The position numbers were made by a program, and so were the translations under genes. Of a DNA stretch of 64,000 nucleotides, positions 52,866 to 64,000 are shown piece by piece. The number at the start of each line of letters is the position of its first letter. Position 1 is the stretch's first letter. This DNA is from Selaginella tamariscina (taxonomy: Eukaryota > Streptophyta > Lycopodiopsida > Selaginellales > Selaginellaceae): contig PUQB01000041.1 of NCBI GenBank assembly GCA_003024785.1, positions 160,348 to 224,347 of the forward strand, read 5' to 3'. The notes beneath the pieces are model-generated. The model worked only from the letters and a program-made list of their open reading frames with translations, had not been told where the DNA came from and searched no databases.

Positions 52866-54929
52866 TTAAATCAAGTCCCTATGTCTTTGCTTGCTTGGGG
52901 TTTCTAAATCAAACCCTAGGATCATTAGGGGTGATGATGTTGAATGGCCATCTATTACAGATAAAGTTATTTATTAAACTTACCATTTTAACTAATGTAC
53001 AATCTTAATCTTCCTAAATTATGTCTTTACCTTAGGAATAAAGTTAATTTCATTTTAAAAAAATACATCTACAATATAATTTAAGGTTGTATTGCATTTT
53101 TGAATTCATATATTATGTCAAGTTGAAGTACTCAAGTCAATAGGTCTTATTATTGTTCTCTTTAATATTATCTAATATATTTATGTCATAGACCATTTTG
53201 AGCATGGGAGGCATGCAACATTCAACTTTGAGAATATATATACATAATAAAACATCAAAATAACAAACATAGAAAAACTTTTTCTTGCCTTACTTATAAA
53301 GTTCTTCACCTTATTACATACAACAAAAGAATTAAAGATGTTTGGTGATTTGATATTACTTAAGAGCTTCAAATATAGATTTGTGTATGCGTGTTTATAC
53401 AACACAAACCACATGGAAAAGACTATGTTTGTACACACACAAGGATTTAATATGTGTTTTACATGTGCACCTTTATATACATGAGTGAAAACTCTAATAT
53501 TTAATATCAAAATATATATTTTATGATCATTTGAGGAGTCAAATATGCAAAGCCTCAATCTTAAACTGTGAATATGGATTTTAATATTAAGATAACACTT
53601 GGAAGACAACTTTTGTGTTATATGCCAAAGATTAGTTTACATTACATTTAAACTAACATAACACAATGAATTGGTTTGTTTTGGTTTACAACTTAAGTAT
53701 TGAGAAATGAATCATATAACGTTCTACATTTACACATTTTTTGGATTTTCTTTTTTCTTTAAGGTGCATAAATTTGGAGGGACACACGATTTATAAATGT
53801 GACATTATTTATTAAATTCTAGTTTAAATTAAGATTCAATGATGTTTTAACAATAATGTTTAAATATAAAAAGGCTTATGTTCAAATGTGCATCTTTAAC
53901 TATGATGAAAAGTATTCATACATGAGAGTGAACATTACATTTTGATGAAAAGTGTAAACTAAGTTCTCACTAAAGCACATATATTTTTTTAAGTGTTAAC
54001 TCAAGAAGCAGGCAATAGTGTTGAACTTAAGTTATGATAAAAAGCAAAATGTGTTATTATATGATGCATATGTTAATTAATTATATCAGAGTTGACAATA
54101 TTAATGTAGTTAAAATACTATTTAATATTTTTATTATTTCATTAACACTAGTTATAATTAACATTAAGTTGAATAATTTATTAACACTATATTTGAACAA
54201 TATACATAAGTAATATTAGGTTGAACAATTTATTATGTTCAAGTCATTAGATTTGAACAAATATAATGTGAAATCTTAATTTGAACATTAGAATTCTCAT
54301 TACATACTCTACCTTATTACATTCAGCACTCCATAAGCCACACACATCCTCATGGTACCATTTTTTTTTCATTATAAATAAGAATAAGACGTAAAATAAT
54401 AGTTAATTACTTTAATATTAATTAAACCTATAATCACATTCACACACACATTTATAAGCATAAATTCTTTGTTGCACGTGGACTTACAACTTCTTGCTAA
54501 TGCATATTAAATATGTGTATGTACATTTATGTTTATTTATAATAAATAAGATACCCACCGTGTATAAGTGCTATGGACGTGTGCATTTGGATTATTAAAT
54601 ACTTACCTAGTATATTTGTTACTTCTTTTTACAATTTGGGTGTTTATCTTGTACTAGTCTTACATTCCTGCTTATTATGATAAGTATGTTTATATACATT
54701 TACTATATCTTTTATATCATAAATTTACAATTATACATTTACATCATTTTCATTTTATCAAATATATACATCATAGGACATTTATTTACATTTATTAAAT
54801 TTATATATTTATTTTTTTATTTTTTTACACAAAATTACACACAGTTATATATATCATATATTCACTGAATATTATTTACAATATTATATACATTTAAGGT
54901 TAATATATATTATGTACAGCGGAGCTTGG
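52866..54929. other. AT-rich intergenic DNA
   Basis: About 2 kb of AT-rich DNA. A 142-codon minus-strand frame (53181-53609) is Ile/Tyr/Lys/Asn-rich and looks like chance. 54340-54900 is extremely AT-rich. Nothing else recognised. Confidence 0.55.
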
Positions 54930-56215
54930 AGGGTGTGGCGCTTGTAGGGGCGAGGCATTCACGGCGGTATGCATTTATATGCACATAATGCATGTTGCAA
55001 ACGCGCACACACACCCATGCAAACGTGCACGCCTGCTTTGCATGTCGAGTCCGTCAAAGTAGTCCGGAGGCAACTTCTCGATGAACTCTCATTGTCACGT
55101 TGGTCTGCTACCGCCGGTAGCAATCCAGGAGTATCAATGACTCTGAGTTTGATACCGTGAACGGTACCCGTTATCTCCTGCACCTTGTGGAATATTGGAT
55201 CGCATTTGTATCCGTCTTCACCTGTGTACAGTAATAGTCATGACAATAAGTAAGAGATAGTGTAGACAGATTTACATAAACAATGTATAAGAATATAAAA
55301 TATATTACCTCGTCAAAGATAGAATTGATGGTGGCACTTTTACCTACTCCGGTTTTGCCCAAAACCTGATAAACAGAAAGTACGCATACATTTACATACA
55401 TCAAATAAATGTAGGATAAGAAACATTATATATGAATATACGTACACAAACACAAACAATACCATGATTGTGCATGTGAAATCGAGCCTCCTGTTCTTGA
55501 CAGGCCTTCTGCAATTGCACTTGCCCTCTCAAAACTCTGTTCCTGCTTGAGCTCCGAAGCTGCTCGGCTAAGCCCAACCGGTGAAGTACCTGAGTATCGG
55601 AGCTTAATTAGAGAAAAGAATATTTGGATTCGGATTCGGATTCTGCTGTGTGTGTGTGTGTGTACCTGAGCAACTACTACATTATGCGCAGACTGCCCCA
55701 CTGAGCAAGCCTGAGGAATTTGACACGTACCATCTGCAGCTTCTCACGTTTTTCATGGTTTCCTCGTTAGGCTCCCCATTCGGTTCAGGATTATCAGAAG
55801 CAGTAGCAGCGGCAGCTGAAGGTTGCGGGATTGTGGGAAGAAACTTGAGCACGTTGTTTCGTGAGCCTTCCCAAGGGGTTGAAGTTGGTTTAGCAGGTAG
55901 CGACGGACCTGAATTATACCCACGTTTAAGAACTCTTAAAACGTGAAAATGTATGAAGATACGGATATCATAAATACATATGCGTGTGTTCATATATACC
56001 AACGAAGAAAATCGCTCCTGCCTGTGAGAAATCAATGGGGACGGTTCCTCTTTCTCTTCCTCAGTGTCTACTTCATTACCTGCATATCAGTAACATTAGT
56101 GGCTACTTAAACATTCGACAACGTTGAGGAGAATCCGGAGCTTGTTGGTCCCCGTTGGAGCTACTACGGGACACTTCCGGCTCGGCTTGCCACTGGCTCC
56201 ATTTCACTCCGATAT
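54930..56215 (-). pseudogene. TOC159: Toc159-family copy B, degraded
   Basis: A partial duplicate of copy A in the same orientation: start codon region (about 56198), acidic exon (near 56035-56085), linker exon (55685-55915, PSLPAKPTSTPWEGSRNN), RASAIAEGLSR (near 55500-55560), P-loop GKTGVGKSATINSIFDE (55315-55365) and IDTPGLLPAVADQ (55090-55200), stopping around the next G-domain exon. It keeps the IFDE codons that A has lost, but shares with A the frame changes in the linker exon, so A and B descend from an already damaged copy. The first intron is missing, and the remaining G and M domains are absent. Confidence 0.85.
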
Positions 56216-56440
56216 CGGCCTCCACACCTCGCGGATTTCACTTGTTAACGAAGCCACGTGTCAAAATAGGTGAGGGTTCATTGGAAATGACCAAGGAAGT
56301 GGCGATGACGCTTCATGAAGCCATAAAATCCTGCCGCTAGCTCAAAATAGTAAAGCCGCAGCCGCCGCCGCCGTAAGTTAGTTCGATTGTAGACATGTAT
56401 TGGATTGCAGGAAGGAAGAGGAGGTCAAAGTTATTGATGT

Positions 56441-56491
<51 letters not shown>

Positions 56492-59400
56492 ATTACTTAC
56501 AATTCATGAATTCGTTTCGTTTGCATAATTAAGAATATCTTGTATACGCAAATGTTGTATAATTGTTTTTTAATTCCAAATTTGTGAAAAACATTTTTTA
56601 TATGATTTTGCCATCACTATAAAACATATTAAATAAAATAAATACACACGTGTGCACATGTACGTTCTTAATTTATTCATTGCCAATATATATATGTTCT
56701 TGTTCTCTTTATTACGAGAGTTTAAAAACTATTAAAAATAAATAAATAAATAAATAACAGTATAATAATTCATTAGTACCATGTTCTTGTCTTTTATCTC
56801 ATCGCCTTTAGCACAGTACCAAATTAAAGCTATAAAAGTAAATAAATAATAGAGACTAAAAAAATTTTGATATTTTAAAATATTTATTATACTTTCCAAA
56901 TAAAAATTGTGTGTGGGTGTAACATACCACATTTTTTCTCTCAAGTTTCATAGTTAGTATTAAAGTCTTCACTAAAATTATAATTGGTCCAATTTAATTT
57001 AAGAATATAAAAAATTAAATATATAATATAAATGTATATATTAAATATTTTGAGAATAAGCATGGTATGTATAAATTATTACATTGCTATTTATTTATTT
57101 ATTTATTTACTTTTAACAGTTTCGAAAACTCTCATAATGGACAAGAACGTATATGTCTTGGTAGTCGATAAATTAAGAGGACAAATGTGTGTGTATGTAT
57201 ATTTATTTTATTTAAATATGTTTTACAGTGATGGCAAAATTATACGAAAAGTGTTTTTTTCATAAATCTTGAATTAGAAAATAATTTTATAACATTCACA
57301 TGTATAAGACATTCTCGATTGTGCAAATGAATTCATAAATTATAAGTAATATAATATATTATATAAATAAAGTGAGAGACACACACACATAAGAAAGAAT
57401 TAATTATATGTATTATGGGTATTACATGGTTGAACAAAGCAAGTATTTTAAAATATTTAAATCACTTATTCTTATAAAAAGAAAAACAATCGAACAACTT
57501 AATGGCTTTATAAGGGTATTGAGTGCACATGTATATATATTTATCATGGTATTACTTAACATATAGTTTTGTTTTTTTAAATTTACTTAAATGTTCAAAA
57601 TGTTGGTAAAACAAGCATCGTGATAATGATAAAACTTGGTTTTTTAATGTATATATTCGTTATAAATTCGAATGGCAACTAAATACACACATATGTACAT
57701 TTACGTTCTTAATCTATTTTAAAAACTATTATAGTTTCGTAATTAGTGTTGAGGTCTTCACTAAAACTATACTTGGTCCAATTTAATTCAAGAATATGAA
57801 GAAGTTAAATACATAATATAAATGCATAATTTATATATTAAACATTTTTAAAAAAACATGGTATGTATGAATTATTACATTGTTATTTATTTATTTATTT
57901 TTAATAGTTTCAAAAATTCTCATAATAAAAAAACATAACAAGAACGTATACGATTTGGTAACAGACAACTTCATATTAATATTTATTAAATTATTTTTAA
58001 TTTAAAAGTAGATAAAGATTTTCTTATATAAGTGCCTTTTATGGAAGAAGAGGTAATTTTGAAAAATAATTTACGCATATACCCATATAAATAATATATA
58101 ATTATACAAAATTGTAGTAGTATTTTGTATGCACACACATGTATAATATGACTATACATTTTATATTTACATTTTTTTATATTAATATTTTCATGTTAGA
58201 ATATAGATTTTAAACTTAAATGCGAAACAATTAATCATTACATGTGCAAGGTTGGTTTATCATGCAAGTGATAATAAAAACGTCGGTGGTGGAATGGATG
58301 CCATTTGTATTGAAAAGTCATTTTTTTTCATGTCCACACCACGGTGAATTTATAACATGCATATATAAAAATAAAGAAAAAAGGCCACTTATGATAATAT
58401 AAATATATACATGATTTAGTTTTCACATGTATTCGTAATAACATGCATATATCTCACACACACATCCTTCCTCTTTTTTTTTAATGTTACACACACACGT
58501 AACATATCTCATGCGCACACGCAACATGTCTTATTAAATATTTTACACCCTGTGAATGGTTATTATATATATTTATTAATTATTGTTTATTTTAGAGTCG
58601 AGTTTAAAAACGCTTTAAGAACTATGAGATTTTTATTTTATTTAAGAGGTTGTTCTTTGATAAGAATTATAAGATTTGGACAGAATTATTACATGTTGGT
58701 TTATTTTTATTAATTTTTTTTTCTCAACCCTAAGGATTCTATTACCATTCCAACGAATTAAATGATAATTGGTATTTTTTATATACACACATAACAATAA
58801 TGAATATAATTTTAATTTTTATTTTTAAAGATTCGAGAGATAGACAAGCCTAAGCTGTTGATGTTGCCTTTCTCACATATGATATGTATATGTACATATT
58901 TCGTATGCCATTTAGAAAAAAAAGAATAAATAATAAAAATATGTAACAAATATAATTTACAAGATTAACATGTAAGAATTCCTTCCAAATCCTACTATTC
59001 TTAAAGAACAACCTCTTAAATAAAATAAAAAATTTATAGTCCTTAAAGCAATTTCAAACTTAATTTTAAAATAAATAATAATAATAAATATATATAATAA
59101 CCATTCACACAAAAGGGTAGGGTGTAAAATATTTAATGAGACATGTTGTGTATGCACGTGTGTGTGCATTAGATATGTTACGTGTGTGTGTAACATTCAA
59201 AAAGTAAAAGGGGAAGGATATGTGTGTGTGAGATATATATATTATTATTAATATGTATATATTTTACTATCATAAGTGGTTTTCTTTTCTTTTTTCATAT
59301 ATGCATGTTATAAACTCACTGTGGTGTGAACGTGAAAAAAAACATCCATTCCACCATCAAATGTTTATTATCACTTGCACGATAAATCGATCTTACACAT

Positions 59401-59894
59401 GTAGTGATTAGTTATTTCGCATTCAAATTTAAAACATATATTCCAACCTGAAAACATTAATATAAAAAATGGAAATATAAAATGTATCATATTATATATA
59501 TGTATGCATACATAATACTACTACAATTTTGTATAATTATATATTAGTTATATGGGTATATGCATTATTTCTTATTCCATAAGAGACACTTATGTAAAGT
59601 AGGCTTTGTCCGCTTTTAAATTAAAAATAATTTAATAAATATTAATATAAAATTGTAGTATACATTGTAATAACTATTTTACAGTTTATATATATAATAT
59701 TTATATATGTTATGAATTAGCCTTCTATAATCTCTTGCGTAATTTGTTCACCATTTGTCATTTTATTTAAATATATTTTATAAATCATACGGAAAGTATT
59801 TTTCACAAATTTGGGATTAGAAAACAATTCTATAGCATTTGTGCATTCAAGACATTCCCAATTGTATAAACGAATTCGCAAATTATAAGTAATA

Positions 59895-59932
<38 letters not shown>

Positions 59933-60175
59933 CCACACTAACAACTTTGACCTCCTCTTCCTTCCTGCAATCCAATACATGTCTACAATCGAACTACACT
60001 TACGGCGGCGGCTGCGGCTTTACTATTTCGAGCCAGCGGCAGGATTTTATGGCTTCATGAAGCGTCATCGCCATCAGTCTCCATTTCCAATGAACCCTCA
60101 AATAAAAACCCTATTTTGACACGTGGCTTCGTTAACAAGTGAAATCCGAGAGGTATGGAGGCCGATATCGGAGCC
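56204..60175. repeat. Nested inverted repeats around a duplicated gene start
   Basis: Outer arms 56204-56445 and 59930-60175 are about 90% alike in reverse; both carry the 5' end of the 39258 gene (HEAIKSC, then the CCG run) and its upstream promoter. Inside each is (CT)n(AT)n or its complement, then a shared AT-rich stretch (56480-56640 against 59745-59900). A central inverted pair, about 57960-58780 against 58935-59690, has a spacer near 58785-58930. Another copy of the AT-rich arm end lies at 57220-57350, and 56940-57175 is a direct repeat of 57720-57965. Confidence 0.8.
56287..56445 (+). pseudogene. 5' fragment of the unknown gene, copy in arm B
   Basis: Matches exon 1 and the start of exon 2 of the gene at 39258: ATGACCAAGGAAGTGGCGAT onward, with TAG in place of the TGG codon after SCR, then intron 1 and a shortened exon 2 that runs straight into the (CT)n tract at 56447. 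Not able to make the full protein. Confidence 0.85.
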
Positions 60176-60335
60176 GGAGCTTTGTTACTCAGCACTTTCA
60201 CGTTGTGCAACACATGTATATACATTGTACTCTGTGTCTATTACAAAATGATGTTGTTTGCTACTAACATATATAGGCAACAGGAGACATGCGTCTTATG
60301 GATCCCGGTTCCGCTCAGAGAACCATGCCTTGTAA
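59930..60335. pseudogene. Copy C: inverted 5' fragment of the unknown gene plus a Toc piece
   Basis: 59930-60090 is the reverse complement of the unknown gene's exon 1/exon 2 start, with the TGG codon intact here. 60090-60180 is the divergent promoter and a Toc-side leader. 60280-60330 on the plus strand reads ATGDMRLMDPGSAQRTMP after a splice-acceptor-like TATAG, resembling the MRLMNP exon of Toc159. So C holds both ends of the same divergent locus, inverted relative to B. Confidence 0.7.
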
Positions 60336-61878
60336 ATCTATCTATCTATCTATCTATATAATTAAATTTCTCAAATTTCATATAATGAAGTGACAATTGT
60401 TACATATAATTTTGCCACATATATATTAATTACTTTTATAAATATAATTTTAATTATTGCTTTTTAAAGACACATAATTAATATTTATAAGTAATTTAAT
60501 TTTAAATTTCCTAAATAGGATTATTAAAATTATAAATATGATGAAACAAAATCTATATTAAAATCAAATATAGATTTAAATATTTAATATTAATAAATTA
60601 TTAAATTTACATTATAAAAAAAATGTAGATTTAAATATTTTAAATAAAATTAATATTCGCTAAATTTTAATATTTTCAAAATATTTAATATGAAATAAAT
60701 TATTATAGCTATATTATAAAATCAAACATAGATTTAAATATTTTAAATACAAATTAATAATGGCTAAATTTATATTTTCAAAATGCAAAAAATATTCCTT
60801 TAATTATAAAATTATATTGGCTAAGATTAATTAAAACTAAATTTATAGTATAAAATTAAAATTGAAAAGGTCCTCTCTTAATCATAATTAATTAAGCTAA
60901 TTATTTTAGCAGTTTTATATGCATTTAGAAAATATAAATGAAAAATCTTTAGGGTTAATACATTTCATCTATATACACGATTTAATATATATTAATTTTT
61001 TCTTAATTTTTTAATATTTACCAATTAATTAACTTTTAATTAGTTATCACTAATACAAAAAAGGGTATATAACATAATTGTCCTAACTTAAAATTTAAAT
61101 ATTTAATATAAATAATTATTAACTTTAATTATACATTTTTAAAATGTGAAAATATTATAAGTATGATCAATAAATTAGAATGTATATTATAAAATCAAAA
61201 TCAATATTTAAATTAATATTTTTAAAAAAATTAAATATTTCATATAAATAATTAGATTTAAAATGTTTTAAAACACAAGTTAAACACTTAAATATCATAT
61301 TAAAAAAGATAATAATAATCGTGTGAAAAATTATTATGTATTTTGTTATGCAATCAGGTGAGGTTTTTACATCATAATTTTAATACACTTTTGTTAATAT
61401 CACCTGAAAATTTTGAATAAGTGATTATTTTAAACACAATTTTTTCTAACAATTCTAGTGTTAAATTCTAATCATGTCATAAGGCTATTACTATATATAT
61501 CATGTATACTTTAATATATCTTTTTTCAATATACAATGTATTACAAAAAAATAACATGAATAGTTACGAGCAAATATATAATTAACGTTAATGAGAGAGT
61601 AACCCGGGAGTTTTGAGGTGGCAAACGGTTGGCAAGCAGGCAAGGCACATGTCGAGATGACAGGGAGATTTGTGATAAGGGGATGTGGAAAAAATCGGGT
61701 GGTAGCCGTTCACTCAACTATCTGGGTAACAGAGGACAAATTTAGGGTTAGGGTTTTTCACGTTGAGGGTTTTTGTCTTTTTTGTTTTTCGCTCTCACAA
61801 GTCGCTAGGGTATGCCGCCATCGCCTTGAGTCTCTCTGCAATCCATATTTCTTTTCTCCGAGTCGAAATCCGTGAGCT
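60336..61878. other. AT-rich DNA, then the copy D promoter/5' UTR
   Basis: 60360-61560 is extremely AT-rich with repeated AAATATTTAATAT-like words and nothing recognised. 61600-61878 is GC-richer and open, probably promoter and 5' UTR of the Toc159 gene that starts at 61879. Confidence 0.5.
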
Positions 61879-64000
61879 ATGGAGTCCGGCGCCCAGGTTG
61901 TGGCTGCTTCTCCTGAAGAAATCGGCTCCGGAGCTGCAGACCATGACGCGCTTGTGAATCACAAAGCTCCCGGTATGAATGAGAGTGAAAGTCCTCAAAA
62001 TCCTCGCTTTGAGAGCGAAAATCCCGGTTTTGAGAGCAAAGGTCAAAGTTTTGAAGATACGGAGAGAGAAGATCCCCGTTTTGAGAATTTCGAGGACGCG
62101 GAGAGCGAAAATCCCCCGGAAAGGAGCAGAATTCATACAAAGATGAGGAGGATTCAAAATCTCCGATGCAAATCCGGGCGCCGGTGTCCGAGGAGCTGGA
62201 AGATGGAACCGGAAGCGAGGAGAGCTTTGACAGTGCCCTGGAGCGAATTGCTGGGTCTTCGACAGCCAGTTTTGATACTGCCGCGAGCCCACGTGCCCAG
62301 GACGATTCCGAGACGGCGAGAGTTATGCCCAAGGCGCTGGTCACTTCCGGGTCGAGCAGTGATAATGACGAAGATGAGGATGACGCGGTTGAGTCAACTG
62401 GAGAGAATGACGAAGAGGGTACAGGGTTTAAGGATGGGGAGCCTGAGCTGAACATGCCTGTTGCGAAAGTGAGCAATGAGGAAGAAGGTAGAGGGTTTAA
62501 GGACAAGGAACCGAAGAAGGAGCCTCTGCAGGACATGCCTTTTGCGAAAGTGAGCAATGATGAAGATGTTCCGGAGTTTAAGAATGAGGAACCCAAGGAC
62601 GAGCCTGAGCAGAACGTGCCCATTGCGAAAGCGAGCAATGAGGAAGAAAATACAGGGCTTAAAGACGAGGGACCAAAGGAGGAGCCTGTGCAGGAGATGC
62701 CTTTTGCTAAAGTGAGCAATGACGAAGAGGTTCCGGAGTTTAAGAACAAGGAACCAGAGGAGGAGTCTGAGCAGAACATGCATGTTCCGAAAGAGAGCAA
62801 TGACGAAGAGGTTACAGGGTCTAACAAGGAGGAAGCGAAGGAGGAATCCGTGCAGGATATGCCTTTTGCGAAAGTGAGCAACGATGAAGAGGTTCCAGAA
62901 TTCAAGAACGAGGAACAAAAGGAGCGTCTACAGGATGAAGAGGTTCCAGAATTCAAGGAACAAAAGAGGAGCGTCTGCAGGATGAAGAGGTTCCAGAATT
63001 CAAGAACGAGGAACAAAAGGAGGAGCGTCTGCAGGATGAAAAGGTTTCAGAATTCAAGAACGAGGAACAAAAGGAGGAGCGTAGGATGAAGAGTTCCAGA
63101 ATTCAAGAACGAGGAGAGGAGCGTCTGCAGGACATACCTGTAAGTAGCGAGGAAGAAAGTATTTAAGGACGAAGATCAAAGAGCAGCCTGTGCAGGAGCT
63201 ACCTTTTGCGAAAGGAGCAATGACGAAGAGGTTACGGAGTTTAAGAACGAGGGAAGAGGAGCCTGTGCAGGTGAAAGCAAGCAATGATGAAGAAGGTACA
63301 GAGTTTAAGCACGAGGAACCAAAAGAAGAGCCTGTGCAGGGCATGCCTGTTGCCGAAACTAAATCTGAAGCATTGATAGAGGATTCACGAGCCTCGAATG
63401 AAGTGGAACCAGGCGAGGATTCACAAGCCCGAATGGAGTCGAGCCGGAAGTGTTACGTAGTAGTTCCCACGGGGAACAACAAGCTCCGGATTCTCCTCAA
63501 GGTAATTTTACTTTCTCACGAATATCTTAATATTTAAGTAGTCACTAACGTTACTGATATGCAGGTAATGAAGTAGACAGTCCTGAAACGGACTCTGAGG
63601 AAGAGGAAGAGGAACCGTCCGCATTGCGGGCTTTCTCACAGGCGGCAGCGGCTTCTTCGCTGGGTTCAGCAGGTATTATAGTGTTTTCGTTTGATGTAAT
63701 ATGTTATATATGAACGCACGCATATATATTTATGATATCCGTGTCTTCATACGTTTTCACGTTTAAGAGTTCTTAAACATGGGTATTATTCAGGTCCGTC
63801 GCTACCTGCTAAACCAACTTCAACCCCTTCACGATCATGGGAAGGCTCACGAAACAACAATGCTCAAGTTTCTTCCCATAATCCGGGTTCGAATTCTTCC
63901 CACAATCCGGGTTCGAACGCCGTCAACTGCCGCTGCGACTGCTTCCGATATCCTGAACCAAATGGGGAGCCTAACGATGAAAACCATGAAACACGTGAGA
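61879..64000 (+). CDS. TOC159: Toc159-family receptor copy D, acidic domain (partial, runs off right edge)
   Basis: Starts MESGAQVVAASPEEIGSG. Exon 1 (61879 to about 63500) encodes a long Glu/Asp/Lys-rich domain: NPRFES repeats (61995-62080), then the 27-residue repeats described separately, ending QAPDSPQ. Exon 2 is about 63565-63672 (NEVDSPETDSEEEEEE...) and exon 3 starts at 63794 (GPSLPAKPTSTP), heading to the GTPase domain past the edge. Toc159 A domains are acidic, disordered and cytosolic, and tune preprotein choice. Exon order matches copies A and B, but only D keeps the full A domain. Frame is lost near 62117 in a C run (one C short), and again in the short repeats at 62940-63200 and before 63450. 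D may still be functional if these are sequence errors. Confidence 0.8.
62454..63120 (+). repeat. 81-bp coding repeats in the Toc159 acidic domain
   Basis: Five full 27-residue monomers from 62454, each exactly 81 bp, and the start of a sixth at 62859. They alternate between a conserved type (MPFAKVSNDEEVPEFKNEE) and a variable type (VPIAKASNEEENTGL and relatives), so the higher-order unit is 162 bp. From about 62920 a shorter unit of about 48-54 bp (LQDEEVPEFKNEEQKEER) repeats four times with small length changes. Confidence 0.88.

Noticed and set aside
53181-53609. 142-codon minus-strand open frame
   Set aside because: Composition is that of AT-rich random sequence (Ile, Tyr, Lys, Asn, Phe), with no domain, signal peptide or splice context.
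61618-61957. Plus-strand open frames before copy D (MANGWQAGKAHVEM...)
   Set aside because: They overlap the Toc start in other phases and look like 5' UTR; no family match.

Overview
The window comes from a land plant nuclear genome. Host genes include a plastid-type ABCD2 half transporter, Toc159-family preprotein receptors, a thaumatin-like protein, an NPG1-type TPR protein, a ZIP metal transporter and COX5C. They have canonical GT-AG introns, and the intergenic DNA is AT-rich with many (GT)n, (GA)n and (AT)n tracts. Introns are mostly 60-400 bp and genes are tightly packed, some only 70-180 bp apart. I cannot name the lineage. The compact introns would suit a seed-free plant, but that is inference.

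Layout. 1-13.0 kb is a gene island: ABCD2-like (-, runs off the left edge), a plastid-type J-domain protein (+), a ZIP transporter (-), an F-box protein (-), a thaumatin-like protein (+), a Roadblock/LC7 dynein light chain (-) and a probable complex I assembly factor (+). A tRNA-Gln(CUG) follows at 13.2 kb (-). 13.7-20.2 kb is a three-level retroelement nest: a long LTR holds a rearranged chromodomain Ty3/gypsy element, which holds another long LTR. 20.6 kb has the 3' half of a small heat-shock gene. 20.9-24.1 kb is AT-rich and apparently empty. 24.2-25.5 kb has an LTR fragment beside a COX5C gene and a small secreted eight-cysteine peptide gene. 25.5-28.6 kb is again AT-rich. 28.8-35.0 kb is an eleven-exon NPG1-like gene (-). 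36.1-37.0 kb is an intact RNase H2 subunit C gene (+). 37.2-39.2 kb is a scrambled Toc159 pseudogene (-), sharing a 72-bp divergent promoter with an intact seven-exon gene of unknown function (39.3-40.3 kb, +). 40.5-52.9 kb is a second nest: a nearly complete, recently inserted chromodomain gypsy element sits inside the 5' LTR of a different Ty3/gypsy element, which is followed by an inverted long LTR fragment. 54.9-64 kb is an inverted duplication of the Toc159/unknown-gene locus. A degraded minus-strand Toc copy lies on the left, nested AT-rich inverted repeats in the middle, and a plus-strand fragment then a larger Toc159 gene with a repetitive acidic domain on the right, running off the window.

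No operon-like or single-pathway system is visible. Plastid functions recur (Toc159 three times, ABCD2, J protein), but this is a loose observation and partly reflects local duplication. Many host exons with strong family similarity are broken by single missing bases, often in short homopolymers, while six other genes are fully in frame. This pattern looks more like uncorrected long-read indels than mass pseudogenisation, and it limits how far 'broken' can be trusted. The Toc159 copies at 37-39 kb and 55-56 kb are different: they share lesions and are rearranged, so they look like true pseudogenes.
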